Shown: positions 9,829 through 20,148 of the stretch, piece after piece | How the letters are laid out: every line of letters begins with the position of its first letter | How positions within the stretch are numbered: the first letter of the stretch is position 1 | Origin: Candidatus Nanopelagicales bacterium | Lineage (GTDB): Bacteria; Actinomycetota; Actinomycetes; S36-B12; CAIYMF01 | Reading direction: 5' to 3' | NCBI GenBank assembly: GCA_017882705.1 | Contig: JADGOZ010000059.1 | Span: 1-64,000 of the forward strand | DNA: 64,000 bases | Translations under genes and position numbers: made by a program | The notes under the pieces: model-generated | Told to the model about the DNA's origin: nothing | Seen by the model: only the letters and a program-made list of their open reading frames with translations | The model's database searches: none

Positions 9829-11345
9829 GCAGTGTCCTCGCGCAGCCGGGCGCGGGCGATCTTCCCGGTCGAGGAGTGCGGCAGCATGTCGACGATCTCG
9901 ATGACCGTCGGGCACTTGAACCTGGCGAGGCGGGCCTCGCACAGGGCCGCGATCTGCTCGCGCGACACGGTCCGTCCCGGCATCGGCGTCACGAACGCCT
10001 TGACCGACTCGCCCGTGTGCTCGTGCGGGACGCCGATCACGGCGACCTCGGCGACGTCGGGGTGCGAGGAGATGACGGTCTCGATCTCGAACGGGTAGAC
10101 GTTGAACCCCGAGACGAGGATCAGGTCCCGGCGGCGGTCGACGAGGTGCAGGTCGCCCTCCTCGTCGACGTAGGCCACGTCACCCGTCGCGTACCAGCCG
10201 TCGGCGTCGGGTCCGCCCGCGCCGTCGGGCCAGTAGCCGGAGAACAGGTTGGCCCCGCGGATCCAGACCTCGCCCGGGTCGTCCTCGTCAGCGGTCTGGC
10301 CGTCCTCGTCGACGAGGCGGATCTCGACGCCGGGGAGCGGGGCGCCGACGCTGCCCGGCTTGGGGCGGCGCCCCACCATGGTCGACGACACCACCGGCGA
10401 GGCCTCGGTGAGGCCGTAGCCCTCCCAGACCGGCTGGCCCGCGATGTCGGCGAACGCCTGGAAGACCGACGGCGACAGCGGAGCAGCGCCGGAGATCAGG
10501 GTGCGTACGCCGGCAAGCCGGTGTTCGAGGTCCGGGAGGCCGGCCCACGCGACGAAGACCGGCGGTGCCGCGGGGATGTTGGTGACGTCGTAGGTCTGCA
10601 CGACGTCGAGCGTGCCGAGCGGCGAGAACTTCGGCAGCAGGACGGACTTCGCCCCCGTCGCGACGGCCATGCCGAGCACCGCGTTGAGGGCGTAGACGTG
10701 GAAGAGCGGGAGGACGACGAGCACGACGTCGTCGGGCTGCATCGGCTCGGGGTCCACCTGCAGGAGCTGGTCGATGTTGGCCAGCAGGGCCCGGTGGCTG
10801 AGCATCGCGCCGCGCGCCGGACCGCTCGTGCCCGAGGTGAACAGCAGCACGGCGATCGACTCGGGGTCGAACGCCTCCGCGTCGATCCGTGGAGCGTCGG
10901 CTCGGTGGCCCGCGCGCTCGATCGCGAGATAGTCCGGGTCGCCGACGACGACGAGGTCGGTGGGCGTCCCGGACACCGCGGCGGCGGCCACGGCCTCACT
11001 GGCCTCGTCCGACACGAGGAGGCGGGCGCCCGAGCGGGTGAGCAGGTCGGCGACCTCGTGCGCGGTGTAGGCCGTGTTGAGCGGGAGCGCGACCATGCCG
11101 CCGCGCAGCGCCGCGAGGTAGACGGCCACGAACTCGATCCGGTTGCCCATCATGAGAGCGATCCGGTCCCCGCGCTCGAGGCCGTGGCGGATGAACCCGG
11201 CGGCCATGGCGTCGACCGATGCGTCGAGCGTCGCCCACGTCGTCTCGTGCCCCGTGCCGGCGTCCACGAACGCCACGTCGTCCGGCCGCGAGGCCGCGGT
11301 GGAGTGCAGCAGGTCGGCGAGGTTGGTCGCCCGGCGGTCCGTCAC
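9825..11345 (-). CDS. Long-chain fatty acid-CoA ligase (AMP-binding)
   Basis: [48 protein letters not shown]. Confidence 0.93.
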   Translation of the reverse strand: MTDRRATNLADLLHSTAASRPDDVAFVDAGTGHETTWATLDASVDAMAAGFIRHGLERGDRIALMMGNRIEFVAVYLAALRGGMVALPLNTAYTAHEVADLLTRSGARLLVSDEASEAVAAAAVSGTPTDLVVVGDPDYLAIERAGHRADAPRIDAEAFDPESIAVLLFTSGTSGPARGAMLSHRALLANIDQLLQVDPEPMQPDDVVLVVLPLFHVYALNAVLGMAVATGAKSVLLPKFSPLGTLDVVQTYDVTNIPAAPPVFVAWAGLPDLEHRLAGVRTLISGAAPLSPSVFQAFADIAGQPVWEGYGLTEASPVVSSTMVGRRPKPGSVGAPLPGVEIRLVDEDGQTADEDDPGEVWIRGANLFSGYWPDGAGGPDADGWYATGDVAYVDEEGDLHLVDRRRDLILVSGFNVYPFEIETVISSHPDVAEVAVIGVPHEHTGESVKAFVTPMPGRTVSREQIAALCEARLARFKCPTVIEIVDMLPHSSTGKIARARLREDTA

Positions 11346-11398
11346 GTGCCGATCGTGGCACAGCCCGTGGCCTGGCCGCTCTCGGTAGGCTCGGGTGC

Positions 11399-12277
11399 AT
11401 GGCCGCGTCTCCCAGGACTGATCTCCTCCGCGCCTCCCAGGTGGCAGGCGAGGCCTCCGCCGCTGCCGCCGAGGTGGCTCCGAAGGCGCTGGCCGAGCCC
11501 GACCTCACCGGTGCGGCGTTCTTCGACGTCGACAACACGGTCATGCGCGGGGCGAGCATCTTCCACCTCGCCCGCGGCCTCGCGAGCCGGAAGTTCTTCA
11601 CCTTGCGGGAGGTCGGTGACTTCGCCTTCAAGCAGGCCAAGTTCGTCATCAACGGCTCCGAGGACCTCGAGGACATGGCCTCGGCCACCGAGGCCGGGCT
11701 CGCCTTCGTCAAGGGCAAGCGGGTCGACGAGGTCGTGAGCCTCGGCGAGGAGATCTTCGACGAGCTGATGACCCGCAAGCTGTGGCCCGGCACGCTCGCG
11801 CTCGCCAACGGCCACCTCGACCGCGGGCAACGGGTCTGGCTCGTGACGGCCACGCCGGTGGAGCTCGCGTCGATCATCGCGCAGCGCCTCGGGCTCACCG
11901 GTGCCCTCGGCACGGTGAGCGAGATCGAGGACGGCGTCTACACCGGTCGGCTCGTCGGAGCCCCGCTGCACGGCAAGGCCAAGGCCGAGGCGGTGCGCGC
12001 GCTCGCGGACCGCGAGGGTCTCGACCTCGTCCGCTGCACCGCCTACTCGGACTCGGCGAACGACGTACCGATGCTGTCGGTGGTCGGTCGCGCGGTGGCG
12101 GTCAACCCGGATGGCGCGCTGCGCAAGCACGCGCGTGCGGTCGGCTGGGAGATCCACGACTACCGCCGCGCCCGGATGAACCAGCGCTATTACGTGCCTG
12201 CCGCCGTCGCCGGTGCCGCAGGTCTCGGCATCGGCATCGGGCTCGGCATCGGCGCCGCCCAGCACCGCGCGCGCTGA
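11399..12277 (+). CDS. HAD-IB family hydrolase (SerB-like)
   Basis: [45 protein letters not shown]-terminal glycine-rich segment [14 protein letters not shown]. Confidence 0.9.
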   Translation: MAASPRTDLLRASQVAGEASAAAAEVAPKALAEPDLTGAAFFDVDNTVMRGASIFHLARGLASRKFFTLREVGDFAFKQAKFVINGSEDLEDMASATEAGLAFVKGKRVDEVVSLGEEIFDELMTRKLWPGTLALANGHLDRGQRVWLVTATPVELASIIAQRLGLTGALGTVSEIEDGVYTGRLVGAPLHGKAKAEAVRALADREGLDLVRCTAYSDSANDVPMLSVVGRAVAVNPDGALRKHARAVGWEIHDYRRARMNQRYYVPAAVAGAAGLGIGIGLGIGAAQHRAR

Positions 12278-12448
12278 GAGGGCCCACAGACTCCGCGGCG
12301 TGCTCCCGCTCAGGATGTGCGCGCGCGTCCAGGTTCGGCGCGATCGCTCATCCACGACTCAGCGTCCCGGCGGGTCGCTGCCAACCACCGCTCCCATGGT
12401 GAGGGTCATGGCGATCAGCCCGATCGCCTCCAGCACAAGGGAGTCACC

Positions 12449-12961
12449 ATGGGAACCATGCGTAACGGGATGTCCCGTCTCCAGACCGTCGGTCTGGTGA
12501 CGGGCGGCCTGCTCGCCGGGGCCGTCATCGCCGGCGGGATGGGTGTCGCGAACGCCGCCACCTCCACGCCGACCCCGGCGGCGTCGAGCTCCAGCGGCAC
12601 GTCGTCGAGCTCGACCACCGCACCGAAGGCGTTCAGCCCCGGCGGCGCCGCGGCGGTCCGCAGCGACGAGAAGGTCGTGACCGGCACCGACGCCGACACG
12701 CTCAAGGCCGCGGCTCTCAAGGCGGTCCCCGGCGGCACCGTCGTCCGCGTCGAGACCGACGCTGGTGACGCGGCCTACGAGGTCCACGTGACCAAGGCCG
12801 ACGGCACGGTCGTCACCGTGAAGTTCGACAAGAGCCTCGCGGTCGTCAAGGTCGAGACCGGCATGGGCCAGGGCGACCCGGCACCCGCGGGCGCTCCCGC
12901 TGGTGCCCCGGCCGGAGCCCCGGCCTCGTCGAGCGCCAGCTCCTCGACCACCACGGGCTAG
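12449..12961 (+). CDS. Secreted PepSY-like domain protein with Ser/Thr/Ala/Pro-rich linkers
   Basis: Signal peptide-like N-terminus (GLVTGGLLAGAVIAGGMGVANA); PepSY-like KAVPGGTVVRVETDAGDAAYEVHVTKADGTVVTVKFD; SD-like AAGGGAG upstream. Confidence 0.75.
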   Translation: MGTMRNGMSRLQTVGLVTGGLLAGAVIAGGMGVANAATSTPTPAASSSSGTSSSSTTAPKAFSPGGAAAVRSDEKVVTGTDADTLKAAALKAVPGGTVVRVETDAGDAAYEVHVTKADGTVVTVKFDKSLAVVKVETGMGQGDPAPAGAPAGAPAGAPASSSASSSTTTG

Positions 12962-12964
12962 ACC

Positions 12965-13037
12965 GAGCAGGACGCAGGGAGCGCGGCCGCGGGGTGAGCC
13001 CCGGACCGCGCTCCCTGACCGCTGTCCGGTCCTGCTC
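12965..13037. terminator. Nested inverted repeat, probable bidirectional terminator between convergent genes
   Basis: CAGGGAGCGCGG (12975-12986)/CCGCGCTCCCTG (13006-13017) perfect 12 bp, inside GAGCAGGA (12965-12972)/TCCTGCTC (13030-13037) perfect 8 bp. Confidence 0.7.
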
Positions 13038-13112
13038 CGCTCCCCTGCCCGAATCCTCGGAAGACCGTCCGGTTTCCGCAGGTTGAGGCAGGGAAGCAGG
13101 CACCGGATCGGC

Positions 13113-13637
13113 TCAGGCTCGCTCGTAGCGGAGCATGACGAGGCCGTTGTCGTACGGCGTCGCCGAGACGAGACGCAGTGCGGTCTGCGCGTCGATCTCG
13201 TGGAACAGCCGCGAGCCCGCCCCGAGCAGGACCGGCACGACCGTGAGGGTGAGGCTGTCGACGTAGCCGGCCTGCAGGAACTGGCTGATCAGGCGTCCGC
13301 CGTCCACGTAGACGTGCCTCAGTCCTGCCGCCTGCCACTCGGCAACGGCCTGCTGTGGGGTGCGCGACCAGAAGGTGACGCCGTCGCGGGCCTTCGCGTC
13401 GCGGTTCGTGAAGACGTAGACCGGGCGACCCTCGAACGGGAGGTCGGGCTCCTCGGCGATGAAGTCCCACGTCCCGCGACCCATCGCGAGGCCGTCGATG
13501 CCGGCCATGAACTCCGCGTGACCGTAGTCCTCGGTGCCCGCAGCGAGGAACAGCCAGTCGAGCGAGCCCTCGGCGTCGGCGATGTAGCCGTCGACCGAGT
13601 GCGCGATGTAGACCGAGATGCGCGGGCGCGCTGTCAC
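13113..13637 (-). CDS. Dihydrofolate reductase family protein (RibD C-terminal-like)
   Basis: ISVYIAHSVDGYIADAEGSLDWL, GRGTWDF, HVYVDGG. Confidence 0.85.
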   Translation of the reverse strand: MTARPRISVYIAHSVDGYIADAEGSLDWLFLAAGTEDYGHAEFMAGIDGLAMGRGTWDFIAEEPDLPFEGRPVYVFTNRDAKARDGVTFWSRTPQQAVAEWQAAGLRHVYVDGGRLISQFLQAGYVDSLTLTVVPVLLGAGSRLFHEIDAQTALRLVSATPYDNGLVMLRYERA

Positions 13638-13654
13638 GGGGATCGCCGACCGGG

Positions 13655-14686
13655 TCAGCGGAAGACGGAGCGGCGCTGGACGAGCAGCCGGTAGAGCGTC
13701 TGCTGGATCGTCTCGCGCACCTGGTCGGTGATGTTGAAGACGATCATCGGGTCGTCGGCCGCACCGTCGGGGAACTGGTCGGTGCGGATCGGCTCGCAGA
13801 ACTCGATGATCCACTTGCTCGGAAGCGGGATGAGCCCGAGCGGACCGAGCCACGGGAAGGTCGGCGTGATCGGGAAGTAGGGCAGGTTGAACAGCCGCGC
13901 GACGGTCCTGGCGTTGCCGATGATCGGGTAGATCTCCTCGGCGCCGACGATGGCGCACGGGACGATCGGCGTCCTGGTGCGCAGCGCCGTCGCGACGAAT
14001 CCACCACGGCCGAACCGCTGCAGCTTGTAGCGCTCGGAGTAGGGCTTGCCGATGCCCTTGAAGCCTTCGGGCCACACGCCGACGACCTCGCCGGTCGACA
14101 GCAGCCGCTCGGCGTCGGGGGTGGTGGCGAGGGTGTGACCGGACTTGCGTGCGACCTCGCCCATGAACGGCGTCTGGAACACGAGGTCGGCACCGAGCAT
14201 GCGCAGGTTGCGGTGCGCGGGGTGGTGGTCGTGCAGCGCGAGCTGGGTCATGACCGCGTCGAACGCGATCGTGCCCGAGTGGTTGGCCACGACGAGCGCG
14301 CCGCCCTCGGACGGCACGTTGGTGATGCCGCGCGTCTCGGTGCGGAACCACGTGGAGTAGATCGGGCGCAGCGGAGCCATGAAGACCTTGTCGGTGAGCT
14401 CGGCGTCGAAGCCGAACTCGTCGATCTCGTACTCCCCGGTGATACGGCGACGGAGGAAGTCCAGCCACTCCGCCAGCGTCGCGTCGACGCGCCCCGGGGC
14501 GCCGTCCACGTCGTGGTCGATCGGCTCCTCGGCCGAGAACGCCGGGTCGGGAGCGGGCTCGGACGACGGGGTCGCGGCGCGCTTGCGGGGACGCGGACCC
14601 GTTGCTCCGGCCTCGCGGGCGGCGCGGCTGGCGGCCTTGCGACCGCCGTCCTCGCCGCCGATCGGGATGACAGTGGCGTCAGGCAC
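13655..14686 (-). CDS. Lysophospholipid acyltransferase family protein (PlsC-like)
   Basis: VVANHSGTIAFDAV (NHx4D-like), GVWPEGFKGIGKPYSERYKLQRFGRGGF; position matches Rv0502. Confidence 0.87.
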   Translation of the reverse strand: MPDATVIPIGGEDGGRKAASRAAREAGATGPRPRKRAATPSSEPAPDPAFSAEEPIDHDVDGAPGRVDATLAEWLDFLRRRITGEYEIDEFGFDAELTDKVFMAPLRPIYSTWFRTETRGITNVPSEGGALVVANHSGTIAFDAVMTQLALHDHHPAHRNLRMLGADLVFQTPFMGEVARKSGHTLATTPDAERLLSTGEVVGVWPEGFKGIGKPYSERYKLQRFGRGGFVATALRTRTPIVPCAIVGAEEIYPIIGNARTVARLFNLPYFPITPTFPWLGPLGLIPLPSKWIIEFCEPIRTDQFPDGAADDPMIVFNITDQVRETIQQTLYRLLVQRRSVFR

Positions 14687-15755
14687 GTCCGGATGCCTCC
14701 TTCCGCAGTCGCGCGGCGAGCCGCGCCTCGGACAGCGTCGAGGACCCGAGCGCGTGGGCCAGGCCCCGCTCGATGGACTCGGCGCGGTGCTTGGGCAGTG
14801 CGGAGTCGAGACCGCGCTCGTGCACGAACTCCACGAAGGCGTCGCGCGTGGAGTAGGAGGGCACGAACCCGAAGCGGTCGCGCAGCCGGGTCGTGTCGAG
14901 GCCGCGGCCATAGGTGAGGAACCTGATCTGCTCGGGCGAGAAGTCGGCGAGGCCGGCTCGCCGGAACCAGCCGCCGACGAGTCCGACCGCGGGGGTCGGC
15001 ACCGGGAGGGTCGCCTTGCCGGCCAGGCGGAGCGCCTGCGACAGCATGAGGATCCCGTCACCGGCGACGTTGTAGGTGCCGGGATGGTTCCCGGCGGCGG
15101 CGAGCCGGATCGCCTCGAGGCCGTCGTCCTCGTGGACGAACTGCAGCCGCGCGTCGTGCCCGAGCACGGTCGGCACGATCGGCAGGCCGAAGTACGCGGC
15201 CATCGGGGTGTCGACCTTGGGCCCGACGAAGTTGGCGAAGCGGAACGTGGTGACGGCGACGTCCGGGCGCCGACGGGCGAACCCGCGGACGTAGGACTCG
15301 ACCTCGACGGAGTCCTTGGCCCAGCCCGAGCGGGGCTGGCTGCGCGGCTCGGTGTCCTCGGTGAACATCGCGGGGTCCTTCGGGCCCGCGCCGTAGACCG
15401 ACGACGTGGACTTCACGATGAGCCGCGAGATGCCGTCGGCCTTCTGGCAGGCCGCGAGCAGCTGCATCGTGCCGATGACGTTGATCTCCTTCATCGACAC
15501 GCGTCCACCGGCCTGCACAGGGGTCGAGAGCACGCCCATGTGGACCACGGTGTCGACGCCGGCTGCGGCGATGACCTTGCCGATGATCGGGTTGCGGATG
15601 TCGGCGCGGACGAACTCGGCCCCGCCGATGTCCTCGCGCGGCGGCACGATGTCGACCCCGACTACGCGGTCGATCGACGGGTCGTGCGACAGGATCTGCG
15701 CCATTCGGCTGCCGAGGTGACGGGACACGCCGGTCACGAGCACGACACGGGTCAC
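14679..15755 (-). CDS. NAD-dependent epimerase/dehydratase (SDR)
   Basis: VVLVTGVSRHLGSRMAQIL Rossmann motif, VYGAGPKDP; position matches Rv0501; GTG start. Confidence 0.87.
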   Translation of the reverse strand: MTRVVLVTGVSRHLGSRMAQILSHDPSIDRVVGVDIVPPREDIGGAEFVRADIRNPIIGKVIAAAGVDTVVHMGVLSTPVQAGGRVSMKEINVIGTMQLLAACQKADGISRLIVKSTSSVYGAGPKDPAMFTEDTEPRSQPRSGWAKDSVEVESYVRGFARRRPDVAVTTFRFANFVGPKVDTPMAAYFGLPIVPTVLGHDARLQFVHEDDGLEAIRLAAAGNHPGTYNVAGDGILMLSQALRLAGKATLPVPTPAVGLVGGWFRRAGLADFSPEQIRFLTYGRGLDTTRLRDRFGFVPSYSTRDAFVEFVHERGLDSALPKHRAESIERGLAHALGSSTLSEARLAARLRKEASGRA

Positions 15756-15810
15756 AGCACCTCCAGGCGCCTCGAGTGGTCCTCCCCCGATCATGCCCCA
15801 CCGGGGAACG

Positions 15811-15846
15811 CGGACGGGCGGGGACCCGAAGGTCCCCGCCCGTCCG
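15811..15846 (-). terminator. Strong hairpin terminator downstream of bS22 gene
   Basis: CGGACGGGCGGGGACC-CGAA-GGTCCCCGCCCGTCCG: perfect 16-bp stem with tetraloop. Confidence 0.8.
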
Positions 15847-15886
15847 AACGACTGCGACAGCGCATGCGCTGAAGCTCCTTGGCCGC

Positions 15887-15985
15887 CTACTTCTTGTTAC
15901 GGCGCTGCACGCGCGTCTTCTTGAGCAGCTTGCGGTGCTTCTTCTTCGCCATGCGCTTGCGACGCTTCTTGATGACGGAGCCCAT
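15887..15985 (-). CDS. bS22-type small ribosomal protein (AURKAIP1/COX24 domain), 32 aa; not in the supplied ORF track
   Basis: Direct translation of the minus strand: [32 protein letters not shown]; matches the mycobacterial family; located between HTH and epimerase as in Rv0500A/Rv0500B/Rv0501. Confidence 0.92.
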   Translation of the reverse strand: MGSVIKKRRKRMAKKKHRKLLKKTRVQRRNKK

Positions 15986-16124
15986 GGGGCGACCTCGCTT
16001 GCCTCGTCCGGACGCGGCGCCTGGCGGCGCCGCTGGTGGTGGCGTCCGGCACGAGTCCGTCCGCGATCAGGGCCTCACCCTACCCGCAGTCGGGCAGCCC
16101 TCGTGCGAGGGCCGAGGAGCACGG

Positions 16125-16328
16125 TCAGGCGGTCTCGACGAACGAGTCGCGGAGGTAGTCGTGCACCGCCTGCTCGGGGACACGGAAGCTGCGGCCGACG
16201 CGCACGGCCGGCAGCTCGCCGTTGTGCACGAGCCGGTAGACCGTCATCTTCGAGACGCGCATGACCGTCGCCACCTCGGCCACGGTCAGGAACCGGACCT
16301 CCGAGAGAGGCCGTTCGTTGGTCGCCAT
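16125..16328 (-). CDS. Helix-turn-helix (excisionase/MerR-like fold) DNA-binding protein, Rv0500A-like
   Basis: RFLTVAEVATVMRVSKMTVYRLVHNGELPAVRVGRSFRVPEQAVHDYL. Confidence 0.88.
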   Translation of the reverse strand: MATNERPLSEVRFLTVAEVATVMRVSKMTVYRLVHNGELPAVRVGRSFRVPEQAVHDYLRDSFVETA

Positions 16329-16569
16329 GTGTTCACGTGTCCTTCGGGCGACTCGTGGCGGTGTCGGCTTCCCCACCGGACCGCGACGACACGTGCCGTC
16401 CCTCTACTGCGAGCAGGGTAGTGGCGCACGGGGCTCGTGGGGAAGGTGTGACGGAGACGCAGCGGAGGCACCTGACCCGACCGGGTGAACGACAGGCCCC
16501 GTTCGGACCCGGACGGGCACGCTGCGTGACCGTCCGGGCACACCTATGCACCGCGTGGCCGGGCCGGGC

Positions 16570-17763
16570 TCAGAAACCGTGGTAGGGGTCGGCGGTCAGG
16601 CCGTGCCAGGGGTAGACGGCGTCGCGCGTTCGCAGCACGGCGGCGTCGATCGGGTCGGCCGGGTCGTAGCCCTGCTCCCAGAGCTTGACCCGCGGCTGGG
16701 CGCCGTCGGTCATGAGGCCGGGAGTCGGCACCTTGAGCCGGTCGGTGACGAAGGACCGCCACGCCTCGGGCACGGGCGTCTCCGGCGGGATCGGCGACCC
16801 GACCATCTCCCCGACGAGGTGCGACCAGGCCCGCGGGACGACGTCGATCCAGGAGTAGCCGCCCCCACCGGTCGCGATCCACTTCCCCCCGGTGACCGAG
16901 TGGGCCAGCTCGTGCAGGGCGACGTAGGTCAGGCGCTGGCCGTCGACGGTGAGCATCAGGTGGGCCAGCGGGTCGTCCGCGTGGGTGTCGCAGCCCTGCT
17001 GGGTCACGATGACGTCCGGGCGGAAGGCCTTCACGACCTCCGGCACCACTCCGTGGAAGGCCCGCAGCCAACCCTCGTCGCCGGTGCCCGGGGGCAGCGC
17101 GACGTTGACCGACGAGCCCACCGCGTCCGGGCCGCCGACCTCCATCGGGAATCCGGTGCCGGGGAACAGCGCGCGCCCGGACTCGTGGACCGAGACCGTG
17201 AGCACCCGCGGCTCGTTCCAGAACGCGGCCTGCACGCCGTCGCCGTGGTGGACGTCGACGTCGACGTAGGCGACGCGGTCGACCCCCTGGTCGAGCAACC
17301 AGCGGATCGCGACGGCGAGGTCGTTGTAGACGCAGAAGCCCGAGGCTGCACCGGGCATGGCGTGGTGCAGGCCGCCGGCGAGGTTCACGGCGTGCAGGGA
17401 GCGGCCGTCGTAGACCGAACGGGCCGCGGCGAGGGTGGCGCCGCAGACGGCGCGCGACGCCTCGTGCATGCCCAGGAAGGTGGGGACGTCGTCGGTGCCG
17501 AGGCCACGGTGCAGCTCGTGCACGGACGGGTCGGCCGAGGACCGCTTCACGGCCTCGATGTAGTCGTGGTCGTGGACGGTCGCGAGCAGGTCGTCGTCGA
17601 TGATGTCGGGGGCGATGACCGTGACGTCGTCACCGTCGAGCAGGCCGAGCTCGGTGATCAGGTGCATCGCGAGCTGCACCCGGATCGGGGCGAGCGGGTG
17701 CCCGGGTCCGAAGTCGTACGACGCGAGGGCGTCGTCCCACACGACCGCCGCGGTGCCTGTCAC
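16570..17763 (-). CDS. Histone deacetylase superfamily / acetoin utilization protein AcuC-like
   Basis: AVNLAGGLHHAMPGAASGFCVYNDLAVAI, YVDVDVHHGDGVQ, TQQGCDTHADDPLAHL. Confidence 0.93.
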   Translation of the reverse strand: MTGTAAVVWDDALASYDFGPGHPLAPIRVQLAMHLITELGLLDGDDVTVIAPDIIDDDLLATVHDHDYIEAVKRSSADPSVHELHRGLGTDDVPTFLGMHEASRAVCGATLAAARSVYDGRSLHAVNLAGGLHHAMPGAASGFCVYNDLAVAIRWLLDQGVDRVAYVDVDVHHGDGVQAAFWNEPRVLTVSVHESGRALFPGTGFPMEVGGPDAVGSSVNVALPPGTGDEGWLRAFHGVVPEVVKAFRPDVIVTQQGCDTHADDPLAHLMLTVDGQRLTYVALHELAHSVTGGKWIATGGGGYSWIDVVPRAWSHLVGEMVGSPIPPETPVPEAWRSFVTDRLKVPTPGLMTDGAQPRVKLWEQGYDPADPIDAAVLRTRDAVYPWHGLTADPYHGF

Positions 17764-17770
17764 CGCGTGG

Positions 17771-18574
17771 TCACGATCCCGACGCGAGCTCGTGGCTGCG
17801 GTCGCGCGCGGCCTCGAGGGCCGAGATGAACGCCGCACGCACCTTGTGGTCGTCGAGGGTCCGCAGCGCCGCCACCGTGGTGCCTCCGGGCGAGGTGACC
17901 TGCTCGCGCAGCACGCTCGGGTGCTCGCCGGTCTCGCGCAGCATCGTCGCGGCGCCGTAGCAGGTCTGCACGACGAGCTCGGTGGCCGTGCTGCGCGGCA
18001 GGCCCAGGAAGACGCCCGCCTCGATCATCGCCTCGACGATGTAGAAGAAGTACGCCGGTCCGCTCCCGCTGATCGCCGTGACGGCGTCGAGATGCTTCTC
18101 GTCGAGCACGACGACCCGGCCGACGGCCTCGAGCAGCTGCCGCGCCTCGACGAGGTGCTCCTGGTCGCAGTGCGCGCCCGGCGCGAGCGCGGCCATGCCC
18201 TGGTCGACGAGTGCGGGCGTGTTGGGCATGACGCGCACGACGGGGCAGCCCTGCGGCAGGTGCGACTCGAGGAACTCGGTCGTGATGCCGGCCGCGAGCG
18301 ACACGACCAGTGCACCCGGGCGCACGTGCGGGGCGATCTCGTCGCACAGCGCGCCCATGTCCTGCGGCTTGACGACGAACACCAGGGTGTCGGCCTTCTC
18401 GGCCGCCTCGACGTTGCTGATGACCTCGACGCCGTGCCGCTCACGCAGCTCGGCGGCGCGGTCCTCGCGGCGCTCGGTGACGACCAGGTCGGAGGCGGGA
18501 CGGCCGGCCCGGATGAGCCCCGCGAGCAGGGTCTCCCCCATGACTCCGGCGCCGAAGATCGCGACGAGACCCAT
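17771..18574 (-). CDS. proC: Pyrroline-5-carboxylate reductase
   Basis: FGAGVMGETLLAGL, VRVMPNTPALVDQGM, SGSGPAYFF, SPGGTT. Confidence 0.96.
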   Translation of the reverse strand: MGLVAIFGAGVMGETLLAGLIRAGRPASDLVVTERREDRAAELRERHGVEVISNVEAAEKADTLVFVVKPQDMGALCDEIAPHVRPGALVVSLAAGITTEFLESHLPQGCPVVRVMPNTPALVDQGMAALAPGAHCDQEHLVEARQLLEAVGRVVVLDEKHLDAVTAISGSGPAYFFYIVEAMIEAGVFLGLPRSTATELVVQTCYGAATMLRETGEHPSVLREQVTSPGGTTVAALRTLDDHKVRAAFISALEAARDRSHELASGS

Positions 18575-18577
18575 GGG

Positions 18578-19507
18578 TCAGCCCTTCGAGACGAGTGCGC
18601 GGGCGAGCAGGGACAGGTTGGTCGGCTTCTCGGCCAGCCGGCGTACGAGGTAGCCGTACCACTCGTCGCCGTAGGGCACGTAGACCCGCACCTTCTCACC
18701 CTGGTCGGCGAGGCGCTGCTGCTCGTCGGGACGGATGCCGAAGAGCATCTGGAACTCGTAGCTGCCGGGCCGGCGGTCGTTGCGGACCGCGAGCGCGCCG
18801 CCGATCTCGACGAGCCGCGGGTCGTGCGTCGCGAGCATGGGGTAGCCGTCGCCCTGCATGAGGATCTTCATGCACCGGACGTAGGCACGGTCGACCCCGG
18901 CGCGGTCGACGTGGGCGACCGACTCGGGCTCGGAGTAGGCGCCCTTGCAGAGCCGGATCCGCGAGCCCTCGGTGGCGAGGTCGCGGCAGTCGGCCTCGGT
19001 GCGGCGGAGGTAGGCCTGGAGCACGCCACCGGTGCGCGGGAAGTCCGCGCGCAGCTCGCGCAGGATCCCGAGGGTGGAGTCGGTGGTGGTGTGGTCCTCC
19101 ATGTCGAGGGTCACCATGGTGCCGAGGGCCGTGGCCCTCTCGGCGATGGCGCGGGCGTTGTCCAGCGCGACCTTCTCGCCGTCGCCGGGCAGCGCCTGGC
19201 CGACGGCGGAGAGCTTCACCGACACCTCGGCGCTGTCGGTCAGACCTGCCTCGCCGAGAGCGTCGAGCAGGGTGAGGTAGGCGTCGCGCGTCGCGGTCGC
19301 CTGCGCGAGGTCGAGCGTGTCCTCGCCGAGGTGGTCGATGGTGACGAGGCGTCCCGTCGCGACGATCTCACCGGTCGCGCGGACGGCGTCCTCGGTCCGC
19401 TCCCCCGCCACGAACCGGTCCACCATCGAGCGCACCGGAGGGGAGTCGGACGCGACACCCTTGAGCTTCTCGCTCCGCGACACGGACAGCAGGGCCTCAC
19501 GCAGCAC
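18578..19507 (-). CDS. Proline dehydrogenase
   Basis: VSVKLSAVGQALPGDG, IRLCKGAYSEPESV, FQMLFGIRPDEQ, VRVYVPYGDEWYGYLVRRLAEKP. Confidence 0.94.
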   Translation of the reverse strand: MLREALLSVSRSEKLKGVASDSPPVRSMVDRFVAGERTEDAVRATGEIVATGRLVTIDHLGEDTLDLAQATATRDAYLTLLDALGEAGLTDSAEVSVKLSAVGQALPGDGEKVALDNARAIAERATALGTMVTLDMEDHTTTDSTLGILRELRADFPRTGGVLQAYLRRTEADCRDLATEGSRIRLCKGAYSEPESVAHVDRAGVDRAYVRCMKILMQGDGYPMLATHDPRLVEIGGALAVRNDRRPGSYEFQMLFGIRPDEQQRLADQGEKVRVYVPYGDEWYGYLVRRLAEKPTNLSLLARALVSKG

Positions 19508-19557
19508 CGGATGCTCCTCACCTGGGGCGGCCCGCTCGCCGCCACGTGCTGGTCAGG

Positions 19558-20148
19558 CTACCCGCGCGCCTTGCCCGAGGGCGTCGTCGGAGTCGTCAGC
19601 GCCATCTGGACGGCGGGAGCCACGAGCCGGACGACGTCGTCCTCCGTCGCCGAGGCGATCGGCTCGAGCCGCAGGACGTAGCGCATCGATGCGATCCCCA
19701 GGAGGTACGACGTGGCCAGCGTGACCCTCATCCGGGCGTCCGGCACACCGAGCAGCACGGCGGCCCGGTCGACCACCTCGGCCTCGAGGAACTCCCGCAG
19801 CGACGCCGTGGCGCGGGACGCCCCGGCACCGTCGCGCACCATCTCGGCGAGCTGGTCGCGCGTCTCGGGGTCGTCGAGCAGCCGGAGGGTGACGCGCACC
19901 ATGCGCTCGCCGAGCCCGTCGATACCGGGAGCCATCAGCTGGGCGATGGACATCGCCGGGTCGAAGGGCAGGCGCATCGCCGCGACGAACAGCGCCTCGC
20001 GGTTGTCGTAGTAGCGGCGTACGACGTCGGGGGCGACCCCCGCGGCGGCGGCCACGCCCTTGAGCGTGGTGTTGAGGTAGCCGCGGCGCGCGTAGGCGGC
20101 CCGCGCTGCGTCGAGCACCTGCTTGGTGATGTCGTCCGACGCGTTCAC
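19558..20148 (-). CDS. TetR family transcriptional regulator
   Basis: N-terminal HTH ([38 protein letters not shown]); start overlaps sugar isomerase stop by 4 nt. Confidence 0.85.
   Translation of the reverse strand: MNASDDITKQVLDAARAAYARRGYLNTTLKGVAAAAGVAPDVVRRYYDNREALFVAAMRLPFDPAMSIAQLMAPGIDGLGERMVRVTLRLLDDPETRDQLAEMVRDGAGASRATASLREFLEAEVVDRAAVLLGVPDARMRVTLATSYLLGIASMRYVLRLEPIASATEDDVVRLVAPAVQMALTTPTTPSGKARG

Noticed and set aside
17600-19681. 693-aa plus-strand ORF
   Set aside because: Antisense to proC and proline dehydrogenase; no recognisable domain.
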